From NCBI GenBank assembly GCA_025458525.1, contig JALOSF010000025.1, positions 1 to 34,392 of the forward strand: DNA of 34,392 bases, written 5' to 3'. The translations under genes were made by a program, and so were the position numbers. The stretch is from Cypionkella sp. Lineage in GTDB: Bacteria > Pseudomonadota > Alphaproteobacteria > Rhodobacterales > Rhodobacteraceae. Positions 7,585 through 14,956 of the stretch are shown piece by piece (position 1 is the first letter of the stretch; the number at the start of each line of letters is the position of its first letter). Below the pieces are notes generated by a model that worked only from the letters and a program-made list of their open reading frames with translations, did not search any database and had not been told where the DNA came from.

Positions 7585-8925
7585 TCAGCCCCTCAGCCTG
7601 CGCGCCAAAGCGGTCTGCCGCTCGACGATCCGGCCCACGTCTATCGTAACCATCTGCCCGCCCGCAACCACCCTGCGCCCCTCGACCAGCAGATCGCGCA
7701 CCCGCCCCGGCCCGCACAGCACCAGCGCGGCCACCGGGTCCCAGGCGCCCGCCGCCTCGATCCCCGCCATATCCCAGATCGCCACATCGGCCCGCTTGCC
7801 CACAGCCAGCACGCCGCAATCGTTGCGCCCCAGAACCTGCGCCCCGCCCCGCGTCGCAATCTCCAGCACCTCGCGCGCGCTCATCGCATCCGCCCCCCGC
7901 GCCACGCGCTGCAACAAAAGCGCCTGCCGCACCTCGGCCATCAAGTTTCCCGCGTCATTGCTGGCCGATCCATCGACGCCAAGGCCCACCGGCACCCGGG
8001 CATCCCGCATCGCCCGCACCGGCGCGATGCCAGACCCAAGCCGGCAGTTGGAACAGGGGCAATGCGCCACGCCGGTGCGCGACCGGGCAAAGAGGTCAAT
8101 CTCCCCCGCATCCAGCTTTACGCAATGCGCATGCCAGACATCGGGGCCGGTCCAGCCCAGATCTTCGGCATATTGGCCCGGGCGCACCCCGAACTTGGCA
8201 AGGCTATAGGCGATATCCTCGTCATTCTCGGCCAGATGGGTGTGCAGCATCACGCCCTTGTCGCGTGCAAGCAAGGCCGCCTCGCGCATCAGATCGCGGC
8301 TCACCGAAAACGGCGAACACGGCGCAAGGCCCACGCGGCACATGCTGCCCTCGCGCGGGTCGTGAAAGGCATCCACCACCCGGATCATATCCTCCAGGAT
8401 CGCCGCTTCCCGCTCCACCAGCGCATCGGGGGGCAAGCCGCCCTCCGACTCGCCAATGCTCATCGCGCCCCGCGTCGGGTGAAACCGCAGCCCCACCTCT
8501 GCCGCCGCCGCAATCGTATCGTCCAGCCGCGACCCGTTGGGATAAAGATAGAGATGGTCCGACGACAGGCTGCACCCGCTCAACGCCAGTTCCGCAAGCC
8601 CGACCTGCGCGGAAACAAACATCTCCTCCGGCCCAAAGCGCGCCCAGATCGGGTAAAGCGTCTTGAGCCAGCCGAACAGCAGCGCATCCTGCCCGCCGGG
8701 AACCGCCCGCGTCAGGGTCTGATACAAATGATGATGCGTGTTCACCAAACCCGGCGTCACCACGCAACCTTGCGCCGAAATCACTTCGGCGCCCGGCGCC
8801 TGCAACCCGTGGCCGATGGCAGCAATCTTGCCGCCGCGCAGCAACAGATCCGAACCCGCCAGTTCGCGGCGGTGGTCATCCATCGTTACCACGACGTCGG
8901 CATGTCTGATCAGAATGTCGCGCAA
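7585..8925 (-). CDS. 8-oxoguanine deaminase-type amidohydrolase
   Basis: This 446-residue amidohydrolase has the zinc-binding motif 'NTHHHLYQT' (His64, His66), then 'SDHLYLYPNG', 'LHTHLAENDEDI', 'WHAHCVKLD', 'VAHCPCSNCRLGSG' and 'LGVDGSASNDAGNLM' in the expected order. The 'SDHLYLYPNG' region, 'CPCSNCRLGSG' and 'DGSASND' match enzymes characterised as 8-oxoguanine deaminases (Pseudomonas type), which turn 8-oxoguanine into urate; related members act on isocytosine, triazines or other N-heterocycles, so exact substrate is inferred. The gene is followed directly by RraB and faces guaD, supporting purine metabolism. No upstream regulatory motif was recognised in the 154 bases separating it from hisN. 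Confidence 0.83.
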   Translation of the reverse strand: MRDILIRHADVVVTMDDHRRELAGSDLLLRGGKIAAIGHGLQAPGAEVISAQGCVVTPGLVNTHHHLYQTLTRAVPGGQDALLFGWLKTLYPIWARFGPEEMFVSAQVGLAELALSGCSLSSDHLYLYPNGSRLDDTIAAAAEVGLRFHPTRGAMSIGESEGGLPPDALVEREAAILEDMIRVVDAFHDPREGSMCRVGLAPCSPFSVSRDLMREAALLARDKGVMLHTHLAENDEDIAYSLAKFGVRPGQYAEDLGWTGPDVWHAHCVKLDAGEIDLFARSRTGVAHCPCSNCRLGSGIAPVRAMRDARVPVGLGVDGSASNDAGNLMAEVRQALLLQRVARGADAMSAREVLEIATRGGAQVLGRNDCGVLAVGKRADVAIWDMAGIEAAGAWDPVAALVLCGPGRVRDLLVEGRRVVAGGQMVTIDVGRIVERQTALARRLRG

Positions 8926-9079
8926 GACCGGCTCCTCCGCCCTTCGGTGGAACCCAAGGCGGGCCGACAGAAGGGGAAAGGACTCGGGCTCCGCGATGTC
9001 AGGTTAGCAAGCCTGTGGCCCGCAGGCAATCGGCGACGAGACGGCAATCTTGGCGGGCCAATCGATGCGCGCAACAGGC

Positions 9080-9880
9080 TCAGGGGTTCAAAAGCGCCAG
9101 CGCCTCCGCGTGGATCGCCGCATTGGCGGCGGCAAGCACCTGCCCGCCCTGATGGCACGGACGGCCCTGCCAGTCGGTGACAATGCCGCCCGCGGCTGCG
9201 ATCACCGCGATCGGCGCCTGAACGTCATAGGCCTGCAATCCGGCCTCGATCACCAGATCGACCTGCCCCGCCGCAAGCAGCGCATAGCCATAGCAATCCA
9301 TCCCATAGCGCACCAGACGCGCATGATCGGCCACCCGGCGGAAGGCGGCATGTTCGGCCGCCGTGCCCACCTCGGGGAAGGTTGACAGCAGGATGGCATC
9401 GCCCAGCGGGCGCGCCGCACGGCAGGCCAGCGCCGCCTCACCCGACGGGCCCAACACCCGCGCGCGGCCAAAGCCCCCCTCGAAACGTTCACGGATATAG
9501 GGCTGGTCGATCAGGCCATAGATCGGGCCACTGTCATCCGCGACCGAGATCAACACCCCCCAGGTCGGCGTGCCCGACAGATAGCCGCGCGTGCCATCTA
9601 TCGGGTCCAGCACCCAGGTCAGCCCGGATGTCCCGGCCTTGCTGCCATATTCCTCGCCCAGAATGGCATCCAGCGGCCGACGCTGCGCCAGGATGGCGCG
9701 CATCCGCTCCTCGGCCAGACGGTCCGCGACTGTGACCGGATCAAAACGCCGGGTTTCCTTGCTGTCTGCCGACAATCCGGCCGACCGAAAATGCAGCAAG
9801 GTTGCGCCGCGCGCGGCGTCTGCCAGCGCATGCGCGGTCTGCACAAGATCTTCTTTGATGTCTGCGGTCAGATAGGTCAT
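9080..9880 (-). CDS. hisN: Histidinol-phosphatase, inositol monophosphatase family
   Basis: This 266-residue protein of the IMPase superfamily has the metal-binding motifs 'GEEYGS' (Glu76/Glu77), 'WVLDPIDGTRGY' (Asp92, Asp95) and a C-terminal 'YDVQAPIAVIAAAGG'. The form 'DPIDGTRGYLSG.PTWG' with '..YGMDCYGYALLAAG' fits the HisN subgroup that dephosphorylates L-histidinol phosphate, though inositol or other phosphatase activity cannot be excluded. The start at 9880 (Met-Thr-Tyr) is chosen because the longer in-frame start at 9922 adds residues unlike the family and reads through the probable leader. Other his genes are not nearby. It lies 86 bases downstream of the XRE regulator on the same strand. 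Confidence 0.82.
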   Translation of the reverse strand: MTYLTADIKEDLVQTAHALADAARGATLLHFRSAGLSADSKETRRFDPVTVADRLAEERMRAILAQRRPLDAILGEEYGSKAGTSGLTWVLDPIDGTRGYLSGTPTWGVLISVADDSGPIYGLIDQPYIRERFEGGFGRARVLGPSGEAALACRAARPLGDAILLSTFPEVGTAAEHAAFRRVADHARLVRYGMDCYGYALLAAGQVDLVIEAGLQAYDVQAPIAVIAAAGGIVTDWQGRPCHQGGQVLAAANAAIHAEALALLNP

Positions 9881-9966
9881 GGTTTGCCCCCGATCTAGCG
9901 GGGCAACCACCCGCCCCGGCACAGCGCGCTAACTTGGGCTGCAACCGGGGTCAAGAGAAAGTGGCG

Positions 9967-10332
9967 TCACGCAGCCTCGCTCAACACGCGGGCCAGATCG
10001 AACAGGCGACGGCGCTGCGCTTCGGGAATTGCGTAATAGGACCGGACAAGTTCCAACGCTTCCTTGTCGGCAAAAAAATCGCCGGCCTGAGCAGGGACCG
10101 GCTCTGCTGCATCGGCGGTCAAGCCTTCGAAGAAAAAGGAAATCTGCACACCCAAGGTATCCGCAATATCCCACAGCCGGGAGGCGCTGACGCGGTTCAT
10201 GCCGGTTTCGTATTTCTGGATCTGCTGAAACTTGATGCCCACCTTGTCGGCAAGTTGCTGCTGGGTCATTCCCACCATCCACCGCCGATGACGGATGCGT
10301 TTGCCAACATGGGCGTCGACTGGGTGCTTCAT
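9967..10332 (-). CDS. XRE-family helix-turn-helix regulator
   Basis: This 121-residue protein has an N-terminal Cro/CI-type helix-turn-helix at about residues 10-65. Helix-turn-helix sequence includes 'GMTQQQLADKVGIKFQQIQ' followed by 'KYETGMNRVSASRLWDIAD'. The C-terminal half is acidic/helical ('ALELVRSYYAIPEAQRRRLF'). The start at 10332 is preceded by GGAG at a good distance; the further upstream ATG at 10380 lacks similarity to the family. Proteins of this shape ('KHPVDAHVGKRIRHRRW') are common in Rhodobacterales and related orders, but target genes are usually unknown. It is divergent from a quinone oxidoreductase gene across a 326-base gap containing a striking inverted repeat, so autoregulation or control of that neighbour is possible. 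Confidence 0.85.
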   Translation of the reverse strand: MKHPVDAHVGKRIRHRRWMVGMTQQQLADKVGIKFQQIQKYETGMNRVSASRLWDIADTLGVQISFFFEGLTADAAEPVPAQAGDFFADKEALELVRSYYAIPEAQRRRLFDLARVLSEAA

Positions 10333-10658
10333 ATTAATACTCCGAACTGACACGTCCCCTGACAGGACAACAAGCAACACTCATGCCAAAGTAGCCGGGT
10401 TCGGACTTTGCGCAAGAAATTTAATCGCCGCATCGGCAGAGCGCGCTATAAATGGCGCGAAGGACACGGATGCCATCATTCGCCCGCTGCATACCTAGGG
10501 TCGAGCCAAACGGATGTCCACTCGCTTTCCGCGTGTTTTGCATTTTGCATCGCATTATGCGAAATTCACCAAGATTGCAGCAAAACGCAAAACACGCCGG
10601 GGACTGGAACCGGGGCGGGCTTCGGCATAGCCTGCGACTCGGCCAAATGGAGTCCCTG
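10333..10658. other. Intergenic region between XRE regulator and quinone oxidoreductase (no gene)
   Basis: No protein-coding frame with a credible start, ribosome site or family resemblance was seen here, and no tRNA-like fold. It holds the divergent promoters of the two flanking genes, an AT-richer patch around 10335-10345 leading into the XRE start, a short GCGCGC/GCGCG dyad around a TATAAA core near 10440-10458, and the large inverted repeat at 10531-10597 described separately. The spacing is longer than other gaps in this window, which suggests regulatory content. Confidence 0.6.
10531..10597. repeat. Inverted repeat built from TTTTGCA-type units, putative operator
   Basis: Two 18-base arms at 10531-10548 and 10580-10597 are reverse complements at 17 of 18 positions. 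Each arm itself contains a repeated 7-base unit: TTTTGCA twice in the left arm, and on the opposite strand TTTTGCG/TTTTGC in the right arm. The 31-base centre holds a near-palindrome around CGCATTATGCG. The site lies upstream of the oxidoreductase and of the divergent XRE gene. TTTGCAAA-like operators are known for some XRE/ScfR-type regulators (family knowledge), so a binding site is a reasonable guess. No T-run follows, so it does not look like a terminator. Confidence 0.55.
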
Positions 10659-11621
10659 ATGCGCGCCTGGCAGATCCATTCGCTTGCGGAACCCGCCCGC
10701 CTGATCGACGTGCCGATGCCAAGCCCGGCCCCCGGGCAGGCCCTTGTGCGCATCCGCGCCTGCGCGCTCAACTTTGCCGATCTGTTGATGGCCGAAGGCA
10801 AGTATCAGTCGCGCCCCACCCTGCCATTCATCCCCGGGCTGGAGCTGTCGGGCGAGGTGGTGGCGCTGGGGCCCAACACCGAAGGCCCTGCGCCGGGCAC
10901 GCGCGTTGCCTGCTATGCGGGTCAGGGCGGCCTTGCCGATTACGGCTGCTTTGCGGTGGACAGGCTGGTCCCCTTGCCGCGGTCGATGCCCCATGACCAC
11001 GCAAGCGCCTTTCTGATTGCCTATGGCACCTCGCATCTGGCGCTGTGGCACAAGGCGGGCCTGCGCCCGGGCGAGACCTTGTTCGTCACCGGCGCGGCGG
11101 GGGGCGTCGGGCTGACGGCGGTCGAGATCGGCAAGCGGATGGGCGCGCGCGTGATCGCCTCGGCACGCGGCCCGGAGAAGGGCGCCGTGGCGCTGGCCGC
11201 CGGGGCCGACGCGGTGATCGACAGCGATACGCCTGATCTGAAACAGCACCTCAAGGCCCTCGGGGGCATTGACGTCACCTATGACTCGGTCGGCGGGGCG
11301 GGCTTTGACGCCGCCCTGCGCGCCATGCGACCGGACGGGCGCATGCTGTGCATCGGTTTCGCCGGGGGCGAGGTGCCAAGGCCCGCCGCGAATATCCTTC
11401 TGGTCAAGAATGTTTCGGTCATCGGCTTCTGGTGGGGCGCCTATCTGGATTTCGCCCCGCATCTGGTCACACAAAGCCTGTCAACCCTTATGGGCTGGTA
11501 TGAGGCCGGCGGGTTGCGCCCCCATATCTCGCACCACCTTGGGATGGAGGCGTTGCCCGAAGGCTTGGCCTTGCTGCGCGACCGCAAGGCCACCGGCAAG
11601 GTGGTGATCGAGATCGGCTAG
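10659..11621 (+). CDS. NADPH:quinone oxidoreductase family protein (MDR superfamily)
   Basis: This 320-residue medium-chain dehydrogenase/reductase has an N-terminal GroES-like domain ('ALNFADLLMAEGKYQSRP', 'PFIPGLELSGEVVALG') and a Rossmann fold beginning 'LFVTGAAGGVGLTAVEIGK', where the AAGGVG motif fits NADPH binding. The zinc-binding cysteines of alcohol dehydrogenases are absent, which places it with quinone oxidoreductase/crotonyl-reductase-like members. The start at 10659 is chosen because GGAG lies seven bases upstream; the in-frame ATG at 10647 is an alternative adding four residues. It converges on a LysR gene. The substrate cannot be determined from sequence. Confidence 0.85.
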   Translation: MRAWQIHSLAEPARLIDVPMPSPAPGQALVRIRACALNFADLLMAEGKYQSRPTLPFIPGLELSGEVVALGPNTEGPAPGTRVACYAGQGGLADYGCFAVDRLVPLPRSMPHDHASAFLIAYGTSHLALWHKAGLRPGETLFVTGAAGGVGLTAVEIGKRMGARVIASARGPEKGAVALAAGADAVIDSDTPDLKQHLKALGGIDVTYDSVGGAGFDAALRAMRPDGRMLCIGFAGGEVPRPAANILLVKNVSVIGFWWGAYLDFAPHLVTQSLSTLMGWYEAGGLRPHISHHLGMEALPEGLALLRDRKATGKVVIEIG

Positions 11622-11672
11622 CGCAGGTCCGGGCTGCACCGCCAAAGCGCCCATCCCGCAGACCCGGCGCGC

Positions 11673-12548
11673 CTAGCCCGCCACGCGCAGCGCACCTCGG
11701 GCCAGGTAGGCGCGTTGGATCATGGCCGCCATTTCAAGGACGGCCGGGCTGTGCGCGGGGTCGGCCACGTAAAGATTGACCTTCATGCGCTGCAACTCTG
11801 GCAAGGCCCCGCCATGGCTGATCCGCTCGACATAAGGCGGCTCTGACCCGGCCAGCACGGTGTGCACCGCCAGATCGGCACTGACGCTGGCTTCGATCGT
11901 GCGGGTGCTGTCGCTTTCAACCGCCATCTGCCACGGCACGCCCGCATCATCCAACGCAGCCTGAACGCCTTGGCGGAAGATGCAGTTGTGCTCATAGGCG
12001 AGCTTGAGCGGCCGCGACTTCCACGCCACCCCGCCCGGCGCGCCCACCCAGACCAGCGGCAGTTCGGCCAGCGTGGTGCCACCAGCATCAACCCCGTCTT
12101 CCGTGGTCAGGATGATGTCGCATTCGCCGCGCCCGAACTGCGCCTTCAGCACGCGGGTAAAGGATGAAATCAGCGACACCTTCATCCGCGGAAAGGCGCG
12201 CGCGAAATGCTGCAAGACCTGCGGAATGACCGGATAGACAATGTCATGCGGCACGCCCAGCACCACCTCGCCCTCATGAGGATCGCGCGTCATGCGCTCC
12301 ATCACCTCGTCATTGAGGGCCAGCATGCGCCGCGCATAGCCAAGCAGTTGTTCCCCTGCCGCCGTCAGCGCGACCTGCCGCCCGGAACGGTCCAGCACAT
12401 CAATGCCCAGCATCTCCTCAAGCCGCTTGATCTGCATCGACACCGCCGATTGCGTCAGGTTCAAGAACCCCGAGGCCCGCGTGACCCCGCCCGCATCGGC
12501 CACCGCCACGAAAGACCGCAAGGCCGTCAGATCCAGATTGCGCGCCAT
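11673..12548 (-). CDS. LysR-family transcriptional regulator
   Basis: This 291-residue protein has an N-terminal winged helix-turn-helix at about residues 3-62 ('LTALRSFVAVADAGGVTRA', 'LNLTQSAVSMQIKRLEEMLG', 'LDRSGRQVALTAAGEQLL') and a periplasmic-binding-like effector domain from about residue 90 ('EVVLGVPHDIVYPVIPQVL', 'PLVWVGAPGG'). The start at 12548 gives a typical LysR beginning; the longer ORF start at 12581 does not. It is divergent from the DUF1127 gene across a 132-base AT-rich gap, the classic arrangement for autoregulation and control of the neighbour. The effector is unknown. Confidence 0.9.
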   Translation of the reverse strand: MARNLDLTALRSFVAVADAGGVTRASGFLNLTQSAVSMQIKRLEEMLGIDVLDRSGRQVALTAAGEQLLGYARRMLALNDEVMERMTRDPHEGEVVLGVPHDIVYPVIPQVLQHFARAFPRMKVSLISSFTRVLKAQFGRGECDIILTTEDGVDAGGTTLAELPLVWVGAPGGVAWKSRPLKLAYEHNCIFRQGVQAALDDAGVPWQMAVESDSTRTIEASVSADLAVHTVLAGSEPPYVERISHGGALPELQRMKVNLYVADPAHSPAVLEMAAMIQRAYLARGALRVAG

Positions 12549-12680
12549 ATCACAAATCCTGATACCACAATTCAAAACCATTCACTTTCATAATGTCGAT
12601 GATTCGGCTATCTCGATCAAGTGATTTGATGGCGCCGTCGCGCTTCATCACCGATGATGATGACCCTGAAAGGAAAGACC
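12549..12680. promoter_or_regulatory. Divergent promoter region, LysR regulator / DUF1127 gene
   Basis: This gap between divergent starts is markedly AT-rich over 12549-12625 compared with flanking coding DNA. A CATAAT hexamer at 12589-12594 could serve as a -10 element reading toward the DUF1127 gene; I found no convincing -35 at the right distance. An AAGGAAAG ribosome site lies before 12681. LysR proteins generally bind such divergent gaps, but I did not identify a clear T-N11-A operator that stands out from the AT-rich background. Confidence 0.4.
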
Positions 12681-12923
12681 ATGTTTGCCTCGCTCCACAC
12701 CGCCACGCTCGCCACCCGGCGCGTGAGTTCGGCTGGCAGCGCCCCGCGCCTTTTGTTGCTCGTGCGCTCGGCCCTTGCCGCGCATCGCCAGCGCCAGTTC
12801 CTTGCCCGTCTGGACGACCGCACTCTGGCCGATATCGGCCTGACCCGGGACGAGGCGTTGACCGAAGCGGAACGCCCGATATGGGACATTCCGGCGAATT
12901 GGCGCGGACGCATCCTCGCCTGA
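12681..12923 (+). CDS. DUF1127 domain small protein
   Basis: This 80-residue basic protein has a low-complexity N-terminus followed by the DUF1127 (YjiS-like) motif at about residues 38-70, reading 'RQFLARLDDRTLADIGLTR' then 'DEALTEAERPIWD'. DUF1127 proteins are small, Arg-rich and numerous in alphaproteobacteria; some shorter members affect RNA-level regulation, phosphate and carbon metabolism or stress responses (family knowledge), but this member is of unknown role. The start at 12681 is set by a good AAGGAAAG site, ahead of which the longer in-frame ATG at 12654 has none. It is divergent from the LysR gene. Confidence 0.82.
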   Translation: MFASLHTATLATRRVSSAGSAPRLLLLVRSALAAHRQRQFLARLDDRTLADIGLTRDEALTEAERPIWDIPANWRGRILA

Positions 12924-12964
12924 CCCTGCGCTGCGGCCTTTTGCCCGCCCGAAAGGCGAATTTT

Positions 12965-13018
12965 TGGCACAGGATTTGCAACAGGCTGCTTGAAATGAAG
13001 GAAACAGCTTCCGATATT
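12965..13018 (+). promoter_or_regulatory. Candidate promoters of the YccA-like gene (sigma-54-like and sigma-70/32-like)
   Basis: Two elements overlap upstream of the Bax-inhibitor-like gene. TGGCAC-N5-TTGCA at 12965-12980 fits the sigma-54 -24/-12 consensus with correct GG-to-GC spacing of 10 bases. Just downstream, TTGAAA (12990-12995) and GATATT (13013-13018) are separated by exactly 17 bases, a good housekeeping-type promoter; its -35 context CTTGAAA also resembles heat-shock sigma-32 sites. The downstream pair is the safer call. Neither has experimental support here. Confidence 0.45.
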
Positions 13019-13031
13019 AAACCCAGAAAAT

Positions 13032-13054
13032 CCCGCGCGAATTCAACGCGCGGG
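13032..13054 (+). other. GC-rich hairpin in the leader of the YccA-like gene
   Basis: An 8-base perfect inverted repeat (CCCGCGCG and CGCGCGGG) with a 7-base AT-rich loop lies between the candidate promoter and the CCGGAGG ribosome site at about 13070. No T-run follows, so it is unlikely to terminate transcription; it may stabilise the mRNA 5' end. Confidence 0.45.
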
Positions 13055-13082
13055 GCAAGGGGTTCAAACCGGAGGCTTTCAC

Positions 13083-13805
13083 ATGGCTGACTATACAACG
13101 ATCGGTAGGGCCGGCGTAGGTGCGCGCGCCGCCCAGATCGACGAGGGCCTGCGCGCCCATATGAACAAGGTTTACGGGCTGATGTCCGTCGGCATGGTGC
13201 TGACGGGCGGTGTGGCCTGGGCCGTTGGCACCAATGAGGCGATGGTCGGCGCGATCTTCGGCACACCGCTGAAGTGGGTCGTCATGTTTGCCCCGCTGAT
13301 CATGGCCTTTGCCTTTGGCGCGATGATCAACCGCCTGTCAGCCGCAGCGGCGCAGCTGTTCTTCTACGTGTTCGCCGCCGTGATGGGCCTGTCGATCAGC
13401 TTCATCTTCTCGGTCTACACCGGCATCTCGATCGCCCAGACCTTCTTTGCCACGGCCATCGCCTTCGCAAGCCTGTCGCTTTACGGCTATACCACGAAGC
13501 GTGATCTGTCGGGCATGGGCACCTTCCTGATGATGGGTCTGATCGGCCTGATCGTTGCGTCGATCGTGAACATCTTCCTCGGCTCGTCCGCCCTGCAATT
13601 CGCGATCTCGGTCATCGGCATCCTGATCTTTGCAGGCCTGACCGCCTATGACACGCAAAGCATCAAGAACGAATATGTGCAGCACGCTGCTGCGATGGAT
13701 CAGGAATGGCTGGGCAAGTCGGCCATCATGGGCGCCCTGCGCCTCTACCTCGACTTCATCAACATGTTCATGTTCCTGCTGCAATTCATGGGCAACCGCG
13801 AATAA
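13083..13805 (+). CDS. Bax inhibitor-1/YccA family inner-membrane protein
   Basis: This 240-residue protein has a soluble N-terminal stretch of about 30 residues and then seven hydrophobic segments, e.g. 'VYGLMSVGMVLTGGVAWAVG', 'WVVMFAPLIMAFAFGAMI', and a C-terminal 'LRLYLDFINMFMFLLQFMG', which matches the conserved BI-1 ending. The family (UPF0005/TMBIM) includes E. coli YccA, a modulator of FtsH proteolysis, and BsYetJ, a pH-gated Ca2+ leak. The start has a clear CGGAGG site. The gene ends 24 bases before a strong terminator and appears monocistronic. Bacterial function here is uncertain; a link to membrane-protein quality control is inference. Confidence 0.92.
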   Translation: MADYTTIGRAGVGARAAQIDEGLRAHMNKVYGLMSVGMVLTGGVAWAVGTNEAMVGAIFGTPLKWVVMFAPLIMAFAFGAMINRLSAAAAQLFFYVFAAVMGLSISFIFSVYTGISIAQTFFATAIAFASLSLYGYTTKRDLSGMGTFLMMGLIGLIVASIVNIFLGSSALQFAISVIGILIFAGLTAYDTQSIKNEYVQHAAAMDQEWLGKSAIMGALRLYLDFINMFMFLLQFMGNRE

Positions 13806-13829
13806 GCGGCACAGCGCAGACCACGGATC

Positions 13830-13853
13830 GGGCCACCTTCGGGTGGCCCTTTT
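13830..13853 (+). terminator. Rho-independent terminator after the YccA-like gene
   Basis: A perfect 8-bp stem GGGCCACC/GGTGGCCC with a stable TTCG tetraloop is followed directly by TTTT. It lies 24 bases after the stop codon. Confidence 0.88.
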
Positions 13854-14030
13854 CGTTTGGGCAGCTGCGCCATGCGGCGGGAACGGGCGGGCAGCTAGCG
13901 CGGGCAGCCCCGGTGCCGCACCCGGGCGGCGGCCCGGAATTCCGGCGCGATAGGCGCGTGCAGGGCCATCCTGCCCCCCCCCCCGCAATCGCCGCGCCGG
14001 GTGACAGGGGAATGCGCGCCCCTGAAATGC

Positions 14031-14053
14031 AAAGGGCCGCCCGAAGGCGGCCC
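14031..14053 (-). terminator. Rho-independent terminator of rpmG
   Basis: On the minus strand an 8-bp stem GGGCCGCC/GGCGGCCC with a TTCG loop is followed by TTTGCATTT. It lies 22 bases beyond the rpmG stop and has the same loop type as the terminator facing it at 13830. Confidence 0.82.
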
Positions 14054-14075
14054 GAAAGGCACTGGAAGCCAGATC

Positions 14076-14243
14076 TTACTTGATCTTGCCTTCCTTGTAT
14101 TCGACATGCTCCCGCTTGACGGGGTCGTATTTGCGGACCGTCATCTTTTCGGTCATGGTCCGGGCATTCTTTTTCGTGACATAGAAGTGCCCGGTGCCAG
14201 CCGTCGAGTTCAGACGGATCTTGATCGTCGCCGGTTTGGCCAT
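14076..14243 (-). CDS. rpmG: 50S ribosomal protein L33
   Basis: This 55-residue basic protein begins '[16 protein letters not shown]' and continues with '[17 protein letters not shown]' and a C-terminal '[18 protein letters not shown]', the standard L33 sequence of the large subunit. It lacks the CxxC pairs of zinc-binding L33 paralogues, so it is the zinc-independent (C-minus) form. The ATG follows an AGGAGAG ribosome site at good spacing, and the gene is closed by its own terminator, so it is expressed alone. It lies immediately downstream of rnpB on the same strand, with 244 bases between. Confidence 0.97.
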   Translation of the reverse strand: MAKPATIKIRLNSTAGTGHFYVTKKNARTMTEKMTVRKYDPVKREHVEYKEGKIK

Positions 14244-14487
14244 AGTAATCTCTCCTGCATCGGGGAAACACCATTCCCCCGCGAAATCCTTGAAGCCCGC
14301 CTTTTACCCGCGCGACCGGCAGAGTCAACAGCCAAACACCACAGCCGCGCATCTAATTGACCGGGTGGGGCGGGCAAAGGTTTCTGGCGGCTTTTGCGGC
14401 GGCCCCAAGACCTGTGGCAGGCCGGGTGATACAAGCCCCGCACAAGGGCGCACGGTGCAGGCCCCACGCCCATCAGACCGAAACAAC

Positions 14488-14948
14488 ATGCGCGGATGGC
14501 CTATAAGCCGGATTCTGTCCCCCCCGGACCGTGATCCGGGGTTGGATGACCATTCCTCTGCCGCCTCTGTTGCCAGAGCGGTCAAGCTGCCAACCCGGGC
14601 CTTTGGGCTGAAGCGTCCCTGTGGAGGTCTCTGCCATCGCCGCCGGCTTGCGCCCTTGGCTGTCGCAGACCTTTCCACGCAAGGCCCCTATTCGGCATTG
14701 CTCCGGGTGGGGCTTGCCGTGCCGGTCCTGTTGCCAGTCCCGCGGTGGGCTTTTACCCCACCGTTTCACCTGTTCCCCGCGGAACAAGAGGCGAACCTCT
14801 CAGACAGCGGGGAAGTCTGTTCTCTGTGGCGCTTTCCCTGGGGTTGCCCCCGCCGGGGATTACCCGGCACCCTTGCTTCATGGAGTCCGGACTTTCCTCG
14901 ACCCCCGGATCAGCTCCGGGGCCCGCGGTCATCCAGCCATCCGCGCAG
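14488..14948 (-). ncRNA. rnpB: RNase P RNA (class A)
   Basis: This is the catalytic RNA that matures tRNA 5' ends. On the minus strand the conserved 5' core 'GAGGAAAGTCCGGACTCC' appears near 14890-14910, the internal ACAGA- and GGTAAG-type elements are in the middle, and the 3' core 'ACAGAATCCGGCTTATAG' is near 14500-14517. The ends are set by helix P1: the 10-base arms at 14937-14946 and 14490-14499 are perfect complements (GCGCGGATGG/CCATCCGCGC). Total length is about 460 bases, slightly longer than many alphaproteobacterial examples. The exact 5' and 3' ends may differ by a few bases. It sits just downstream of the amidase gene. Confidence 0.95.
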
Positions 14949-14956
14949 GGGGCGGC

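Noticed and set aside
8926..9079. Possible tRNA or small RNA in the gap between the amidohydrolase and hisN
   Set aside because: No cloverleaf, T-loop motif or terminator could be made out; nothing supportable.
7582..9180. 532-codon plus-strand frame opposite the second amidohydrolase
   Set aside because: No recognisable domain, Arg/His/Pro-rich, and fully antisense to an intact enzyme gene.
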